Of a DNA stretch of 34,112 nucleotides, positions 33,157 through 34,112 are shown one piece after another. A program made the translations under genes and the position numbers. Origin of the DNA: Gammaproteobacteria bacterium (GTDB lineage Bacteria; Pseudomonadota; Gammaproteobacteria; Pseudomonadales; Azotimanducaceae). The stretch covers positions 1-34,112 of the forward strand of contig JAPOXO010000066.1 in assembly GCA_026707045.1 (NCBI GenBank), given 5' to 3'. Position 1 is the first letter of the stretch. Each line of letters opens with the position of its first letter. Under the pieces are notes generated by a model. The model saw only the letters and a list, made by a program, of their open reading frames with translations, made no database searches and was not told the DNA's origin.

Positions 33157-34110
33157 CTAGTCTGGCCCACCAATTGCCATAAACGTGTCTGCGAACCTTT
33201 CTCGTAGTACATTCTTCTGAATCTTGCCCATGGCATTGCGGGGCAATTCATCCAATTGCTTGAGAGCCTTCGGATGCTTGAATCCCGCTAATCTATTGTG
33301 TAGAAATCTTCTGAGTTCCGAAAGAACGATAGGTCGCGTAGAAACTACAACCGCAATCAGACCCTCGCCGAAGTCGGGGTGAGGTGCGCCCACGACAGCG
33401 TTTTCAACGATTCCTTCGTATTCATCGATCGACGATTCAATCTCCGCTGGGTAGATGTTCAGCCCGCCACTGATTACAACATCTTTCTCACGACCAACAA
33501 TCGTCAGTCGTCCTTCTACATCTAGAAGACCCATGTCTCCTGTTTTGAAGTAACCACCTGAACTGAATTCAGATGATTTTTTCAGTGGCATACGCCAGTA
33601 ACCGTCAAACACGTTTGGTCCACGTACTTCAATGTTTCCTATGTCGCTTGGCGGTAGGACTTCGCCCGTATCGTCAACAACCCGTACATCCACGCCCGGC
33701 AATGGAAATCCTACTGTTCCCGGATTTCGCTGTCCGTTCACAGGATTCGAGGTGTTCATAAGCGTTTCGCTCATTCCGTATCGCTCGAGTATTCGAAAAC
33801 CAGATCGCTTTTCAAACTGTTCAAAAGTCTGTTCCGCCAAAGGTGCAGAACCAGAAATGAAAAGACGCATGCTCTGGGCTATGTCACGGTTGAAAGAAGC
33901 CTTCCTCAATAGACGCGAGTAGTAGGTGGGAACTCCCATCATGACAGTGCATTTGGGCAAATCATCAATCACACGATCCACGTCAAATTTTTCGTGCCAA
34001 ACAATCTGCGTACCAGTGAGAAGTACGCAGTGAGTCGCTACGAAGAGTCCGTGAACGTGATATATCGGCAGTGCATGGAGAAGCACATCGTCAGGTTGCC
34101 AATGCCAGTA
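33157..34110 (-). CDS. MatB-like malonyl-CoA synthetase (5' end outside window)
   Basis: The C-terminal ~317 residues of an ANL-superfamily acyl-CoA synthetase; the frame runs off the right edge of the window. The segment DDVLLHALPIYHVHGLFVAT and the following MMGVPTYYSRLL, RLFISGSAPLAEQTF and ERYGMSETLM are the wording I know from malonyl-CoA/methylmalonyl-CoA synthetases (MatB). The adenylation core ends GREKDVVISGGLNIYPAEIE, and the catalytic lysine is in NAMGKIQKNVLRE. The reaction would be dicarboxylate + CoA + ATP to the CoA thioester. Methylmalonate or a short-chain fatty acid are alternative substrates. Cytosolic. It runs in the same direction as the array but is separated by about 225 bases. 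Confidence 0.8.
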   Translation of the reverse strand, partial: YWHWQPDDVLLHALPIYHVHGLFVATHCVLLTGTQIVWHEKFDVDRVIDDLPKCTVMMGVPTYYSRLLRKASFNRDIAQSMRLFISGSAPLAEQTFEQFEKRSGFRILERYGMSETLMNTSNPVNGQRNPGTVGFPLPGVDVRVVDDTGEVLPPSDIGNIEVRGPNVFDGYWRMPLKKSSEFSSGGYFKTGDMGLLDVEGRLTIVGREKDVVISGGLNIYPAEIESSIDEYEGIVENAVVGAPHPDFGEGLIAVVVSTRPIVLSELRRFLHNRLAGFKHPKALKQLDELPRNAMGKIQKNVLRERFADTFMAIGGPD

Positions 34111-34112
34111 CT

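Noticed and set aside
1..34112. CRISPR arrays, tRNA and rRNA genes, insertion sequences
   Set aside because: Looked for regularly spaced direct repeats, cloverleaf-like segments, rRNA-like blocks and transposase motifs; none found by eye.

Overview
The window looks like a piece of a moderate-GC (just under 50 percent by eye) proteobacterial chromosome, most likely a gammaproteobacterium and plausibly marine. The reasons are an E. coli-type LexA box (CTGT-N8-ACAG) in front of an imuA-imuB-dnaE2 cassette, a FitAB-type toxin-antitoxin pair, a PhyH-type dioxygenase and a MatB-like malonyl-CoA synthetase. Nothing seen allows a genus call. No tRNA, rRNA, CRISPR array or transposase was seen.

Layout. 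1-385: the 3' end of an unrecognised gene, then a convergent hairpin region. 385-7622: a large TlpA-like thioredoxin lipoprotein and two paralogous exported helical-repeat proteins (2720-4594 and 5808-7622) on the minus strand, with an unrecognised secreted protein (4856-5683) on the plus strand between the paralogs. 7909-8636: a fitA-fitB-like toxin-antitoxin operon preceded by a 16-bp-arm inverted repeat. 8734-9969: a PhyH-family Fe(II)/2-oxoglutarate dioxygenase. 10194-15539: imuA-imuB-dnaE2 (the SOS mutasome), genes overlapping, with a sigma70-like promoter and a LexA box. 16393-17366: a lipoprotein and a small exported helical protein in tandem. 17551-17657: a long imperfect palindrome. 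17897-19114: a DUF4143-type AAA ATPase behind an AT-rich, palindrome-bearing promoter region.

The most striking part is 19752-32930: seven exported TldD/PmbA(TldE)-family proteins in a row on the minus strand. Three carry the zinc-protease motif HE(I/V)LGH and the conserved C-terminal Cys (TldD type). Four lack HExxxH (TldE/PmbA type). In transcription order they read E-D-E, glutaredoxin-like protein, D-E, D-E. Each D is followed by an E with overlapping stop and start codons (ATGA or TGATG), as expected for obligate heterodimers. All seven have N-terminal signal peptides or signal anchors, whereas the well-studied E. coli TldD/TldE pair is cytosolic. This suggests a lineage-specific family of periplasmic or surface TldD/TldE peptidases with several alternative subunit pairings. 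No RiPP precursor or modification gene is visible, so the substrate is unknown.

The window ends inside a minus-strand acyl-CoA/malonyl-CoA synthetase gene (33157 to the right edge).
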